This document shows positions 1 to 8,547 of a stretch of DNA of 64,000 bases, piece by piece. Within the stretch, counting starts at the first letter, position 1. Every line of letters starts with the position of its first letter. Location of the stretch: NCBI GenBank assembly GCA_964596185.1, contig CAZQUE010000013.1:19297-83296 (forward strand). Direction: 5' to 3'. Source of the stretch: DYKG01 sp964596185 (lineage in GTDB: Bacteria; Muiribacteriota; Ozemobacteria; Ozemobacterales; Ozemobacteraceae). The translations under genes and the position numbers were made by a program. Below the pieces are notes generated by a model. It was not told the DNA's origin. It worked only from the letters and a program-made list of their open reading frames with translations, and ran no database searches.

Positions 1-2222
1 TCCGCTTTAAGAAGGCAATTTCGCTAAAACCGGATTACGCATTCGCCCACCTTCAGCTTGGCCTCATTTACAAGTTGAAAAAACTATACGATGAATCAAT
101 CGTGCGATTGAAAAATGCTATAGATCTAAACCGGGACTATGCTTACGCGCATTTTTCACTTGGAGCTGTCTACCTTGAGATTGGCAAACCCAAAAAAGCA
201 ATAGTAGAATTCAAAAAAACCGTTCTGCTAAACCCACAGGATGCTTATGCTCTGTGTCAGCTCGGAAGAAGCTTCATTCACCTCGAAGATTACGAAGAAG
301 CGATCAAACATCTTCAGGATTCAATCAGAATAAATCCGGACAATGCCTTTGCCTTTCTAAACCTGGGAATATCTCATTTCTTCAGCGAAGATTTCAATGA
401 AGCAATAGAAGCCTTCAAAAGGGTTATATCAATCAACCCGATGCTGATTGAAGCTCATGTATACCTTGGGCAGGCATTTCTCAAGAAAAACATGGATGAC
501 GCGGCTTTACAGGAATTTCGCAAAGCTCTCAAGCTTGATCCCAAGTATCCTCGACTTCGCTTCTATATCGGTCAGGTTCTGCGCAAAAAAGGGGAAATTC
601 AGAAAGCAATAGAGCAGTTCAAGCTCGAAAACAATTTCAATCCGAACGATGGTGAGCTTCATTTCAACCTGGCACTTGCCTACAAAGACCGCGGCATGCT
701 GGATGACGCAACCGGAGAACTCAAGCGCTCGCTTTTTCTAGACCCGAAACTTAGTCGCGCCCATGATGTTCTAGGAGAAATATACGACGTCAAAGGTCAA
801 TGCGATCAGGCCGTTTATCACTGGCGCAAAGCATCAGAGATTCGTAAAAAGCATAGTGACAAAGCAAAGCCGGTTCAGATTCTTCGCAGTCGTACCGAGA
901 TCGATCTGATGATCGAGAGATACAAAGCCGAGATCAACAAAAATCCCAACAACCCCGATGCTCATTACAAACTGGCCTCTGCATACAAAAACAAGGAAAT
1001 GTATGATGAGGCAATCATCGAGTATCGCAAGGTAATTGCTCTCAACCCTTATGACACTTTTGCGAACTATAACCTTGAAGTTATCTACCGTCTCAAGGGT
1101 ATCGACGATCAGAACTTAACCAGATGGAAAAGATCGGTTACGGTAAACCCTGAAAATGCCGGAGCCCATTATCGTCTCGGTCTTGCCTACAGAGAAAAGG
1201 GCATGCTTGATGAAGCCATCAGGGAGTGGGAAAAAGCAGTGGCACTCGACCCGGAATTTTCGCACGCTCATCTGCAACTTGGCATAGCTTACAAAAGCAT
1301 CGGTAAGGCAGATCAAGCTATTCAATCATGGCATAAAACCATTGAGCTCGATCCAGACTTTCAGGAAGCTTTTTTCCACCTTGGCAAGGCCTATTTGAAT
1401 CAAGGGCGGCTTGAAGAAGCCGTTAGTGCGATTAAGCGCACAATCAGGCTCAATCCGGCCGATGTAGAAAGTCGCTATCTTCTCGGGTTGATTTATAAAA
1501 ACAATGGCCTGATGGAAGAAGCAAAAGAAGCTTTTGAAGAGCTGCTCAAATACCAGGAAGACAATCCGGCAGTTCTGACAATTCTGGGGGCGGTTTACAA
1601 AAGCCTGAATCAGCTCGAAAACGCTTTGAACTGTGTTATGATGGCAGTCAGAATCGATGAAAGCAAATTCTTCTCCCACTATCTTCTTGGGACAATTTAT
1701 CGCGCCATGGGCGAAGGCGAACAGGCCGAAAATTCATTCAAACGAGCCATCGAGCTGAATCCGGACGATGCGTTTTCTCAGTATAGTCTTGGAGTTCTTT
1801 ACAAAAACTCCGGAAGACTGCCCCAGGCAATCAGAGCCTTTTCGCATGCGATTGAACTTGATTCCGACGACGCCTATTCCCATTCACATCTTGGCATCTC
1901 TTTCTATGAACAGGGCCAGATCGAAGAAGCGATTGCTGCTTTACAGAGGGCGGTGGAAATCAATCCCGAAGACACTTACGCGTTATACAATCTTGGCGTA
2001 GCCTATCTCGACAATCATCAAAACGATCTGGCAATAGATGCACTCGTGCGCGTCGTTAATCTCTCGCCAAACGACCCCTACGCCTGCTTCAATCTGGGCC
2101 AGGCCTATGAAGCCAAACGCTTTCTAAAAGAAGCAAAAGCTTGCTATAAGAAGGCTTTTGATCAAGCTCCGAAGAATACTCAGATCTCAAAATTCGCCAA
2201 AGAATCATTTTCCAGGTTATAA
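1..2222 (+). CDS. Large TPR-repeat protein (5' end outside window)
   Basis: The open frame is already running at base 3 and its first codons encode a TPR helix, so the gene is truncated by the window edge. The TTG at 75 lies inside a repeat and is not the start. About 740 residues are visible, built almost wholly of 34-residue tetratricopeptide repeats (around 20), with the usual A-x3-LG-x2-Y ... A-I/L-x2-F-x2-A-I-x-LNP pattern. A charged spacer (roughly residues 265-300 of the visible part) splits the array in two. TPR arrays are protein-interaction scaffolds; no catalytic domain is seen. Any signal peptide or N-terminal domain lies outside the window. The stop is followed 4 bases later by the next start, so the two genes probably share a transcript. 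The TPR call is secure; the partner and process are unknown. Confidence 0.93.
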   Translation, partial: RFKKAISLKPDYAFAHLQLGLIYKLKKLYDESIVRLKNAIDLNRDYAYAHFSLGAVYLEIGKPKKAIVEFKKTVLLNPQDAYALCQLGRSFIHLEDYEEAIKHLQDSIRINPDNAFAFLNLGISHFFSEDFNEAIEAFKRVISINPMLIEAHVYLGQAFLKKNMDDAALQEFRKALKLDPKYPRLRFYIGQVLRKKGEIQKAIEQFKLENNFNPNDGELHFNLALAYKDRGMLDDATGELKRSLFLDPKLSRAHDVLGEIYDVKGQCDQAVYHWRKASEIRKKHSDKAKPVQILRSRTEIDLMIERYKAEINKNPNNPDAHYKLASAYKNKEMYDEAIIEYRKVIALNPYDTFANYNLEVIYRLKGIDDQNLTRWKRSVTVNPENAGAHYRLGLAYREKGMLDEAIREWEKAVALDPEFSHAHLQLGIAYKSIGKADQAIQSWHKTIELDPDFQEAFFHLGKAYLNQGRLEEAVSAIKRTIRLNPADVESRYLLGLIYKNNGLMEEAKEAFEELLKYQEDNPAVLTILGAVYKSLNQLENALNCVMMAVRIDESKFFSHYLLGTIYRAMGEGEQAENSFKRAIELNPDDAFSQYSLGVLYKNSGRLPQAIRAFSHAIELDSDDAYSHSHLGISFYEQGQIEEAIAALQRAVEINPEDTYALYNLGVAYLDNHQNDLAIDALVRVVNLSPNDPYACFNLGQAYEAKRFLKEAKACYKKAFDQAPKNTQISKFAKESFSRL

Positions 2223-2226
2223 GCTT

Positions 2227-4233
2227 ATGACAATGAAAATTTCCGTTGAAGCCCTGCAAAATATGCGCTTTAAAATTATTGCCGCAGCACTATTGGTTAT
2301 AATTGCTGCATTCACCGGGTGTTCCGGTGCCAGCGTCACCCCAAGAGAAGGCTCAGTCAGCGGAAAAATTTTGAATCTGAATGGCCAGCCCATAGAAGAT
2401 GCTCTGGTAACCTGGGCTTACGATAATACTCGCTGGGCATTGACCGATGAAAACGGCTCCTATTCCATAACCGGAGTCGGCTTCGGCGATCAGGTTTTTC
2501 AGGTTGAGGCCTTTGGCTATCGAAGTGCGCAATTCACCATCAGTGTATATTCGGGGCAGACTTCTGTCGCCAATGATCAGCAGCTTGAAGCGAAAAGCTT
2601 CGACTATTTCGACATAGAGGTTCCCGAGGTTTCGGCTACCCATGCCCTAATTACCTGGAAAACCAGCGATTACACCAATGGCCTCATCGAATATGGTGAA
2701 AGCGAATCGCTTGGACGAACCATTCGTGAGCCTTCTGGCCAGTATGCAACCAGCCATTCTCTTTCGATTTCAGGTTTAAGCCCGCAAAAACAATATTTTT
2801 TCAGGATTGTTTCATCAAGACAAGGCCGAAGTGCTGAAACTTCGGAGCGAGGTAATTTTACCACTCTAAGCAATCTCGAAGACAAAACGGCGCCAAATGC
2901 TCCAACTGGGGTTCAGGCAGCGATCAATTCAAGCCCCAATCTGGTGACTGTTTTTTGGGCACCGGTTTCAGACAGTGATTTGAAAGGCTACAAGGTTTAC
3001 CGGGCCGAAAATGCTAATGCGGCATTTTCCGAAATCAGCAACATGATAGTTGCCAAAGGACAGGAAAGATATACAGATGTAGCAGTTATACCCGGAAAAA
3101 AATACTATTACCGGGTCACGGCGATCGACCAGGCTAACAATGAGAGCGGTTACAACAATATTGCCAGTATGCTGGTTCCCGGAGACATCGCTACAGAAGT
3201 GACCTGGACCCGAGCCAACAGCCCCTATCTGGTGTCAGGTGACATCAACATCCTCGAAACCGGCAAGCTCAATATTGATGCCGGCGTCGAAGTTCTGATC
3301 GCCGATTATGATTCTTATAGACGAAATGACCCAGACAGAATCGATTTCACTATTTCGGGCGCAATAGTTGCCTCGGCTGGCAACCTTTTGCCAGTTGTTT
3401 TTGCTTCAAGTCAGGTAAATGCCAAAAATGATGCCTGGAACGGTCTGGTATTCAAAAATTTGAGCAATCCTGCCAACAGCATGGTTAATGTACAGATTTC
3501 AGATGCAATTACGGGACTGCAGATCAACAATGCCGTGGGGGTATTTTCCCAGATTGAAATCATGAATTGTCAGACCGCAGCCAAATGCAGTAACAATTCA
3601 GATCTTGAGGTCAAGGGCATACTCAGTAGAAGATGTAGCAATGGAATAGAGCTTGAAAGCAACAAAAACTTCGTTCTCGACGCCTGCACATTCTATCACC
3701 CGGCAATAGCCGTTGTTTCCAACAACAACGATGGGCTGAAGGTTACCGGTTGCAATCTTCTTGAATTCACTGATACCGGCATGATTTCAAACGAAGCTGG
3801 CGGCAGCATTGAATTCTCAAACAATCTTTTTGTCGCCCCCAATGGGTGGGGGTTGAAACTTCTGCAGCAAAACCCGATAATTGAAAACAACACCTTCGAT
3901 GTACCCTATTGCATTCAGGTCAGTCAAGGCAACCCCGTTATCAGAAAGAATATTCTTCTGGCTGAAAGAAGCGTATTTTCTTCAGGCAAAACGGGAATCG
4001 AGCATCTTGGCAATATGCTGCCATTGCCGGTTTTTGGCCCAAACAATGTATATGGTTTTAACGAAGGCAAGTCTTACGTAGGTTGTGAAGCGACCTCTGA
4101 CAGCACCAGTGAAGATGTCTTGTTGATGAAGGAAATATCTGGCGATGATTATGATTATCGCCTCCGCCAACCCTACCCTTCAACTGATGATGTCTGGGGA
4201 ATTATCCGGGCCGATGTACCCTTTAAACCATAA
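2227..4233 (+). CDS. Lipoprotein with carboxypeptidase-regulatory, FN3 and beta-helix domains
   Basis: I start at the ATG at 2227 (668 aa), not at the longer in-frame extension that overlaps the TPR gene; ATG codons at 2233 and 2263 are alternatives. A hydrophobic segment ends in a lipobox (F-T-G-C, Cys32), so this should be a lipid-anchored envelope protein. Next come a carboxypeptidase-regulatory-like beta-sandwich (about 40-115: a V-S-G-K start, then T-D-E-N-G-S-Y), an FN3-like module (about 128-210, ending Y-F-F-R-I-V), a second FN3 module (about 217-310, with G-Y-K-V-Y-R and Y-Y-Y-R-V-T-A) and a right-handed parallel beta-helix region (about 330-600) with many short N/G-rich turns. Such proteins usually bind surface glycans or proteins. 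No catalytic residues are evident. It is probably co-transcribed with the preceding TPR gene. Confidence 0.85.
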   Translation: MTMKISVEALQNMRFKIIAAALLVIIAAFTGCSGASVTPREGSVSGKILNLNGQPIEDALVTWAYDNTRWALTDENGSYSITGVGFGDQVFQVEAFGYRSAQFTISVYSGQTSVANDQQLEAKSFDYFDIEVPEVSATHALITWKTSDYTNGLIEYGESESLGRTIREPSGQYATSHSLSISGLSPQKQYFFRIVSSRQGRSAETSERGNFTTLSNLEDKTAPNAPTGVQAAINSSPNLVTVFWAPVSDSDLKGYKVYRAENANAAFSEISNMIVAKGQERYTDVAVIPGKKYYYRVTAIDQANNESGYNNIASMLVPGDIATEVTWTRANSPYLVSGDINILETGKLNIDAGVEVLIADYDSYRRNDPDRIDFTISGAIVASAGNLLPVVFASSQVNAKNDAWNGLVFKNLSNPANSMVNVQISDAITGLQINNAVGVFSQIEIMNCQTAAKCSNNSDLEVKGILSRRCSNGIELESNKNFVLDACTFYHPAIAVVSNNNDGLKVTGCNLLEFTDTGMISNEAGGSIEFSNNLFVAPNGWGLKLLQQNPIIENNTFDVPYCIQVSQGNPVIRKNILLAERSVFSSGKTGIEHLGNMLPLPVFGPNNVYGFNEGKSYVGCEATSDSTSEDVLLMKEISGDDYDYRLRQPYPSTDDVWGIIRADVPFKP

Positions 4234-4369
4234 GCGAGGTAATTTTACCTCAATATTGAGAACTTTTTACCTGATTCTATAATCGCAAAATTTTGCGGAA
4301 TTTAGCAAACCCATCACCACAAAAGGGTTTTCGCTGTTTTGCAAAAATAGATAAGAAGTGATTGCAATT

Positions 4370-4385
4370 TGGCATCGCTTTTGCA
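4370..4385 (+). promoter_or_regulatory. Sigma-54 (-24/-12) promoter of the Flp pilin gene
   Basis: The 16 bases TGGCATCGCTTTTGCA match the RpoN consensus TGGCAC-R-N4-TTGCW at all fixed positions except the sixth base and the R. The invariant GG (4371-4372) and GC (4383-4384) are exactly 10 bases apart. Transcription should start near 4396, about 35 bases before the pilin ATG, leaving a short leader with an AGGAGG at 4419-4424. RpoN promoters need an enhancer-binding activator; none is encoded in the window. Confidence 0.75.
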
Positions 4386-4430
4386 ATAATATAAAAGTGG
4401 CGAAAGCCCAAATTACTCAGGAGGACTTTT

Positions 4431-4613
4431 ATGGAACTCATTCGCAGATTTGTACGTGAAGAAGAAGGACAGGGTCTGGTAGAATACGCTCTCATCATCG
4501 GACTCATCGCCGTTGTAGCAATTGCCGCTCTTACTGCATCTGGAACCCAGATCAGCGCAATTTTCGGCAACATCAGTGGCGAACTGAAAACTGCTGCCGG
4601 CACTGGCAACTAA
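4431..4613 (+). CDS. Flp/Fap-type pilin (class IVb)
   Basis: A 60-aa prepilin. A short charged leader ending E-E-E-G is followed by Q-G-L-V-E-Y-A-L-I-I and about 20 hydrophobic residues. This is the Flp signature: prepilin peptidase cleaves after the Gly, Glu is at +5 and Tyr at +6 of the mature protein. Mature Flp subunits assemble into adherence pili through the Tad system. An AGGAGG at 4419-4424 lies 6 bases before the ATG. A sigma-54-type promoter lies upstream and a strong hairpin downstream. No tad genes (ATPase, TadV peptidase, RcpA) occur in the window, so the export machine must be elsewhere, or the pilin uses the pil genes further along. Confidence 0.9.
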   Translation: MELIRRFVREEEGQGLVEYALIIGLIAVVAIAALTASGTQISAIFGNISGELKTAAGTGN

Positions 4614-4630
4614 GTTCTTTCTCTCTCAAA

Positions 4631-4667
4631 AAAGTAAGAGCGAGCCTTCCGGCTCGCCTCTTGCTTT
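4631..4667 (+). terminator. Hairpin terminator/attenuator between the two Flp pilin genes
   Basis: A 7-bp GC-rich core (GCGAGCC at 4640-4646, GGCTCGC at 4651-4657) with a TTCC loop is extended by a further 9 pairs (one G-U) after a single bulge. It is followed by a T-rich tract. It sits right after the first pilin gene and could set the ratio of first to second pilin by partial readthrough. Confidence 0.75.
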
Positions 4668-4695
4668 TTGGAAGCTTTTTATGGAGGATACCTTT

Positions 4696-4866
4696 ATGAG
4701 ACTACCTAATCGAAAAAAAGGTCAGGGCCTGGTGGAATATTCATTGATCATAGCTTTGGTCGCCCTTGTCTGCATAGTGGCCATGATGAATATTTCCGGC
4801 ACAATTGAAGATTCCTTTTACAAGAATATTTCGGGCGAGATAAAAACTGTAAGCGATAAAATGTAA
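4696..4866 (+). CDS. Second Flp/Fap-type pilin
   Basis: A 56-aa prepilin. I choose the ATG at 4696 because a GGAGG at 4683-4687 sits 8 bases upstream; the ATG at 4681 overlaps that site. The leader M-R-L-P-N-R-K-K-G precedes Q-G-L-V-E-Y-S-L-I-I and a hydrophobic helix, giving the same Gly cleavage site, Glu+5 and Tyr+6 as the first pilin. The tails also resemble each other (N-I-S-G-E-I/L-K-T), so this looks like a diverged tandem duplicate. It may be a minor subunit or an alternative pilin. Its transcription depends on readthrough of the hairpin before it, as I see no separate promoter. Confidence 0.87.
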   Translation: MRLPNRKKGQGLVEYSLIIALVALVCIVAMMNISGTIEDSFYKNISGEIKTVSDKM

Positions 4867-4895
4867 TTTTGTTGCATTTAGCAACAATAAGGGGA

Positions 4896-6356
4896 TTATT
4901 TTCTTTTCATAATCAGGAGATGACTGGTTGAGGCCATTTTTTCAAAGCCTTCGGGGATATTCCAGTCTCTAAATTCTGCTCGATTATCCAGGATAATTAC
5001 ATCGCAATTGTATTTATCTGCCAGTTGCGAGGCATTAATTTGGGATGAGGCAGAAATCATAACTCCTTTGGCTCCAGTTTCATGAAAAACTCTAATGGGT
5101 GATACGGAAACCACTCGAAACCTTTCAATTTCTGGAAAGACGTCAATTAGCTGCTGATAGGGCTGATTGATTGAATTTTGGTTTTTTACCATCATTTTTA
5201 CCGAGTATCCGGTAACCCAGATCGCCCAGCCAAATAGAAAAAACGCCAAAAGGACAACGAATTTCTTCAATCTATTCGCATTTTTCATCAATCTGTTAAT
5301 TCCGAGGCCATTCATAACAGAAAAATATGGAACAAACAGGGCGCTGATGTGCATTGCAGTGCCCCTTTCCGCTTGAAGCGGGATTATCAAACCACAAAAA
5401 ACCAGGAAAAGAAGCATAAGGGCAAAAAAACTTCTGCCTTCTCTTTGCCAGAGATCTATCATTCCAAGAGGCCACAGTAGACAAAAGAAAATCATACCCG
5501 GAACAAAGCAAAGATTAACGAAACCTGTTATAAAACCACTTAATCTCTGGCGGAAAATTTTTATTGTTCCCTGTTTGAAGAATCGATCAATATCTCCTGA
5601 ATATTCACTGCAGAAAATGTCGTTATATTCTACCAGAAACAAAGCCTTGTAATTAGAAGGCCACAACTTTCCCAATTCAGTGAAATTACGATAAATCCAG
5701 GGCGAAGTCAGAATCAGGATCAAAAAAAGCATCAGACAAATAGACTTAAAATTTCGCTCTTTCCATAAAGTGTAAATAAAAACAAAACCGACAATAATAA
5801 CGCCTTCAATCCGCATAAGCATAGCTGAAGCACATACCAGCGCCACTTTAAATGGTTGGAATTTCTGCTGTCCAAGCAACCAAAAGAGCAAAAAACCAAT
5901 TGCCGCGTAAAAAGCAATGTTATCGGTGGTCAGGAGGTAAAAAATGCTTCGGCCTGCAAACAGCATTGAAAAAAAGCCGAGAGAAGCAGAAAAATTACTT
6001 TCTGTGGCACTCTTTATCCTGAAAAAAACAGAAATGGCTACAAAGCTCCATATAATAACGTTTAATCCTACCTCTGCTCCTTGGCCCCCGATCAGGCGAC
6101 TAAGGAAATAAAGAATTATTCCAAGCGGCATCCAGTAATCCATTGGAGCCTCGATGTCTGCGCGAGGATTTAGAAAGTTCCAGATCACTGGCTCGCTAAA
6201 ACCTTTTCCCTTTTCAAGTTGATCAACCATAATGTGGTAGTAGGCAGAATCGAATGTAGATTGTGGATGGATCATTCTTGAAAACCAGAAAAGAGTTAAA
6301 CATGAAAATAGAAATAGACCCAAAGCGAGCAGGAACTTTAATTTTCTTTGAGACAT
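4896..6356 (-). CDS. Polytopic membrane protein, GT39/GT83-like glycosyltransferase
   Basis: 486 aa with about 10 predicted membrane spans. The first extracytoplasmic loop carries F-D-S-A-Y-Y-H and then charged and aromatic residues, in the place where dolichyl-phosphate-mannose mannosyltransferase-like (GT-C fold) enzymes keep their acidic catalytic residue. A soluble tail of about 100 residues follows the last span. GT-C enzymes move a sugar from a polyprenyl-phosphate donor to protein, lipid A or glycan on the outer face of the inner membrane. The assignment rests on fold-level pattern only; the substrate cannot be read. It is monocistronic, converges with the pilin genes and diverges from the SH3b gene. 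Confidence 0.65.
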   Translation of the reverse strand: MSQRKLKFLLALGLFLFSCLTLFWFSRMIHPQSTFDSAYYHIMVDQLEKGKGFSEPVIWNFLNPRADIEAPMDYWMPLGIILYFLSRLIGGQGAEVGLNVIIWSFVAISVFFRIKSATESNFSASLGFFSMLFAGRSIFYLLTTDNIAFYAAIGFLLFWLLGQQKFQPFKVALVCASAMLMRIEGVIIVGFVFIYTLWKERNFKSICLMLFLILILTSPWIYRNFTELGKLWPSNYKALFLVEYNDIFCSEYSGDIDRFFKQGTIKIFRQRLSGFITGFVNLCFVPGMIFFCLLWPLGMIDLWQREGRSFFALMLLFLVFCGLIIPLQAERGTAMHISALFVPYFSVMNGLGINRLMKNANRLKKFVVLLAFFLFGWAIWVTGYSVKMMVKNQNSINQPYQQLIDVFPEIERFRVVSVSPIRVFHETGAKGVMISASSQINASQLADKYNCDVIILDNRAEFRDWNIPEGFEKMASTSHLLIMKRK

Positions 6357-6402
6357 TTTCAGAGCACCCGAATCTTTTTGGACATTTTAACAGATTCTAC
6401 TA

Positions 6403-6431
6403 TTGACAGCAGATTTTTGTCGTACTACACT
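6403..6431 (+). promoter_or_regulatory. Sigma-70-type promoter of the SH3b gene
   Basis: A perfect -35 TTGACA (6403-6408), a 17-base spacer and a -10 TACACT (6426-6431) with one mismatch to TATAAT. The predicted start near 6438 leaves a leader of about 20 bases before the TTG start at 6461. Confidence 0.75.
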
Positions 6432-6460
6432 CTAAAAAAATTTTATTGGGGGCCGGGATT

Positions 6461-7366
6461 TTGAAAAAGGCAAAGATCATCTCAATCGTTATTATTATGC
6501 TTTCGGTAATCGCTCTTGGAGTTTTCATGGGAAAGCAGATGTTCAAACTGATTGAAGCTGGTTCTAACCCAGAAAATCAATCTCAGAGTAGCATCGCCAC
6601 TTCATCGGTACAGATTCTTTACAGCGCAAGTCCTACGGTAGACCTTGCGCCAACTCCAGAAGTCAAACCCGTTGAAGCAAAATCGACTGTCGATATTCAA
6701 GATACCGGCGTGCAAACAACAGCAACCAAAGCTTCGGCCGACAAGCCCAAAAATCCTTCCGGTCCGACATTCACCCCGGATGGGGCGAAATGGTTTGCCT
6801 ATGCATCGGGCAATGGCATAAACGTTCGCAACGGCCCCGGAACTTCAAATAAACAATTATTTAAGGTTGCTAAAGGCACCAAAGGAACCGTCGTCGAGAA
6901 AAAGAACGGCTGGACCCGCATAAAATGGGACTTCAACCAGCAACTAGGCTGGGTTAGAGATGATTTACTAGTTCAAGGCCCGGCAGAAGTGGTATCAACC
7001 CTGGTGCAAAAAACCGGTGATGTCGAGAAAATTGATGCAAATCAAATCAATAAAGCCACAGCCAAAGAAATTCTCAAAGAAAATAAGGTTGTCGTTGCAG
7101 TTGCCAAGGCAGCGCCGGTTGAAACTACCGTAAAAACGTATGTTGAAGGGGCAAAATTGCCGGAACAGGCGAAAATTTCTGCTGATCCTTTTGCCAACGT
7201 CAGAAGCGGTCCTGGAACCGGACATGCACGCGTAGCCAAATTACCCAAGGGTGTTGTTGTAGGAGTAAGCAAGGTGCAGCGTGATGGAAAATGGCTTTGG
7301 TTTGAAATCAACTTCAACGAAGGCAAGAAAAGCGGCTGGACAAGAGAAGACAATCTTTCGTTTTAA
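6461..7366 (+). CDS. Membrane-anchored protein with two SH3b domains
   Basis: I choose the TTG at 6461 (301 aa) because GGGGG at 6448-6452 is 8 bases upstream; the TTG at 6446 would overlap that site. An N-terminal hydrophobic helix after M-K-K-A-K is a signal anchor, followed by a Ser/Thr/Pro-rich linker. Two bacterial SH3 domains follow, at about residues 108-168 (I-N-V-R-N-G-P-G-T, then G-W-T-R-I) and about 230-298 (A-N-V-R-S-G-P-G-T, then G-W-T-R-E). SH3b domains typically bind peptidoglycan, often next to a cell wall hydrolase, but no hydrolase domain is present here. The gap to the next gene is 11 bases, so the two probably form an operon. Confidence 0.85.
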   Translation: MKKAKIISIVIIMLSVIALGVFMGKQMFKLIEAGSNPENQSQSSIATSSVQILYSASPTVDLAPTPEVKPVEAKSTVDIQDTGVQTTATKASADKPKNPSGPTFTPDGAKWFAYASGNGINVRNGPGTSNKQLFKVAKGTKGTVVEKKNGWTRIKWDFNQQLGWVRDDLLVQGPAEVVSTLVQKTGDVEKIDANQINKATAKEILKENKVVVAVAKAAPVETTVKTYVEGAKLPEQAKISADPFANVRSGPGTGHARVAKLPKGVVVGVSKVQRDGKWLWFEINFNEGKKSGWTREDNLSF

Positions 7367-7377
7367 CAGGATGATCA

Positions 7378-8541
7378 ATGGCTGAGCTGGGAATGAAAGA
7401 TGAATTCGCCCCCATTCAAATAGGCCGTGCCCTCTCCTATGCTTTCATCTACCTGCTGGTCACAGTTTTGATATGCCGGTATTCCGGCTTGAAAATGCTG
7501 AGTGACGTGCCACTGACGATTCTGTTCAGCTTTTTAACGGTAATTTTACCTGTACCGTTTTTACTTGCCGGCTTTAAAATCGTAGACCTGGTTTGCAATT
7601 TTTTCAATTCTGCAAAACCGCCGCTCTGGCCAGACTTTAACATCGAATCAGAGCCTAAAAAACATGCAGGCCGCTGGTTCAAAGCCTGTTATAATTTAAC
7701 CAGACATGCACTTCGACTCTTTTTGTTCGCGGTGCCAATTTTGATAGTTTTTTATTGTTACAGCCACCTAAAAGCGCTGATTCCAATACTAAGGCTAACT
7801 GAATCATGGGATCAGGCATTTTGGGATCTCGACAACAAAATCATCCCGGGCATAACTCCTTTCCCAAGGTTTTCCTGGCTGGTTTATCCGCCGGTTGAAA
7901 AATTGTTTCAGGTCTCCTATCATTCATTATCTTTCTTTTATTCTGTGGTTTTAACCGGCTTGTATTTCAATCGTAATTTCAGATTGTTGAGAGCAACCGT
8001 AACTGCCCTGATAATAAGCTACTTTTCAGCAAACATTCTTTATTTTGTCTTTCCCTGCGACGGCCCGGTATTTTTCAGGCCGGAGTTCTTCTCTATTGAC
8101 CCCGGATCACCGATTGGCCTGTCTCAAAAATGGCTGCTTTATCGAAGAGAGCTCTTTTGCAATGACATTTCCACTTACCAGGTTCAATACTTCAATGGTA
8201 TTGCCGGATTTCCTTCAATGCACATTGCTCAAACCCTTATTCTTCTTTGGGCAATCAAGAAAGGTTTGCCGAGAATTTTTTCTCTTTCCGCAATCTATGA
8301 GCTATTACTTTTAATCAGCACATTATTCTTTGGTTGGCATTATCTGGTCGACGACCTAGCCGGCATACTCGTCGCTTACGTAGCCATCAAAGCCTCGATA
8401 AAGCTTGAAAATGAAAAGTCTGAGCCAATCATGTCGCTGGTAAAAGAGCTTCGGGAAAAAGCAGAAGATGGTGAAGATTGCCTGACAAAAGAATTGGAAA
8501 CAGCAAAAGCTAGAATAACAAAACAGAATCACGATCTATAA
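7378..8541 (+). CDS. PAP2/inositolphosphotransferase-like membrane enzyme
   Basis: 387 aa with about six spans and a soluble, charged C-terminal helix of about 50 residues. Two motifs identify the PAP2 superfamily: G-F-P-S-M-H-I-A (conserved Pro-Ser-x-His) and H-Y-L-V-D-D-L-A-G (catalytic His with Asp four residues on). The long spacing and the loop before the first motif resemble the AUR1/Ipt1-like (PAP2_3) group, which transfers or removes lipid phosphate head groups at the membrane surface. Undecaprenyl-diphosphate phosphatase, lipid phosphate phosphatase or phosphotransferase are all possible. It follows the SH3b gene by 11 bases and should be co-transcribed with it. Confidence 0.78.
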   Translation: MAELGMKDEFAPIQIGRALSYAFIYLLVTVLICRYSGLKMLSDVPLTILFSFLTVILPVPFLLAGFKIVDLVCNFFNSAKPPLWPDFNIESEPKKHAGRWFKACYNLTRHALRLFLFAVPILIVFYCYSHLKALIPILRLTESWDQAFWDLDNKIIPGITPFPRFSWLVYPPVEKLFQVSYHSLSFFYSVVLTGLYFNRNFRLLRATVTALIISYFSANILYFVFPCDGPVFFRPEFFSIDPGSPIGLSQKWLLYRRELFCNDISTYQVQYFNGIAGFPSMHIAQTLILLWAIKKGLPRIFSLSAIYELLLLISTLFFGWHYLVDDLAGILVAYVAIKASIKLENEKSEPIMSLVKELREKAEDGEDCLTKELETAKARITKQNHDL

Positions 8542-8547
8542 ATTCTG

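Noticed and set aside
75..77. TTG as the start of the first TPR gene
   Set aside because: The frame is open from base 3 and encodes a TPR helix before this codon, so the gene begins outside the window.
4871..4885. GTTGC/GCAAC hairpin after the second Flp pilin
   Set aside because: Only a 5-bp stem and no following T-run on either strand; too weak to call a terminator.
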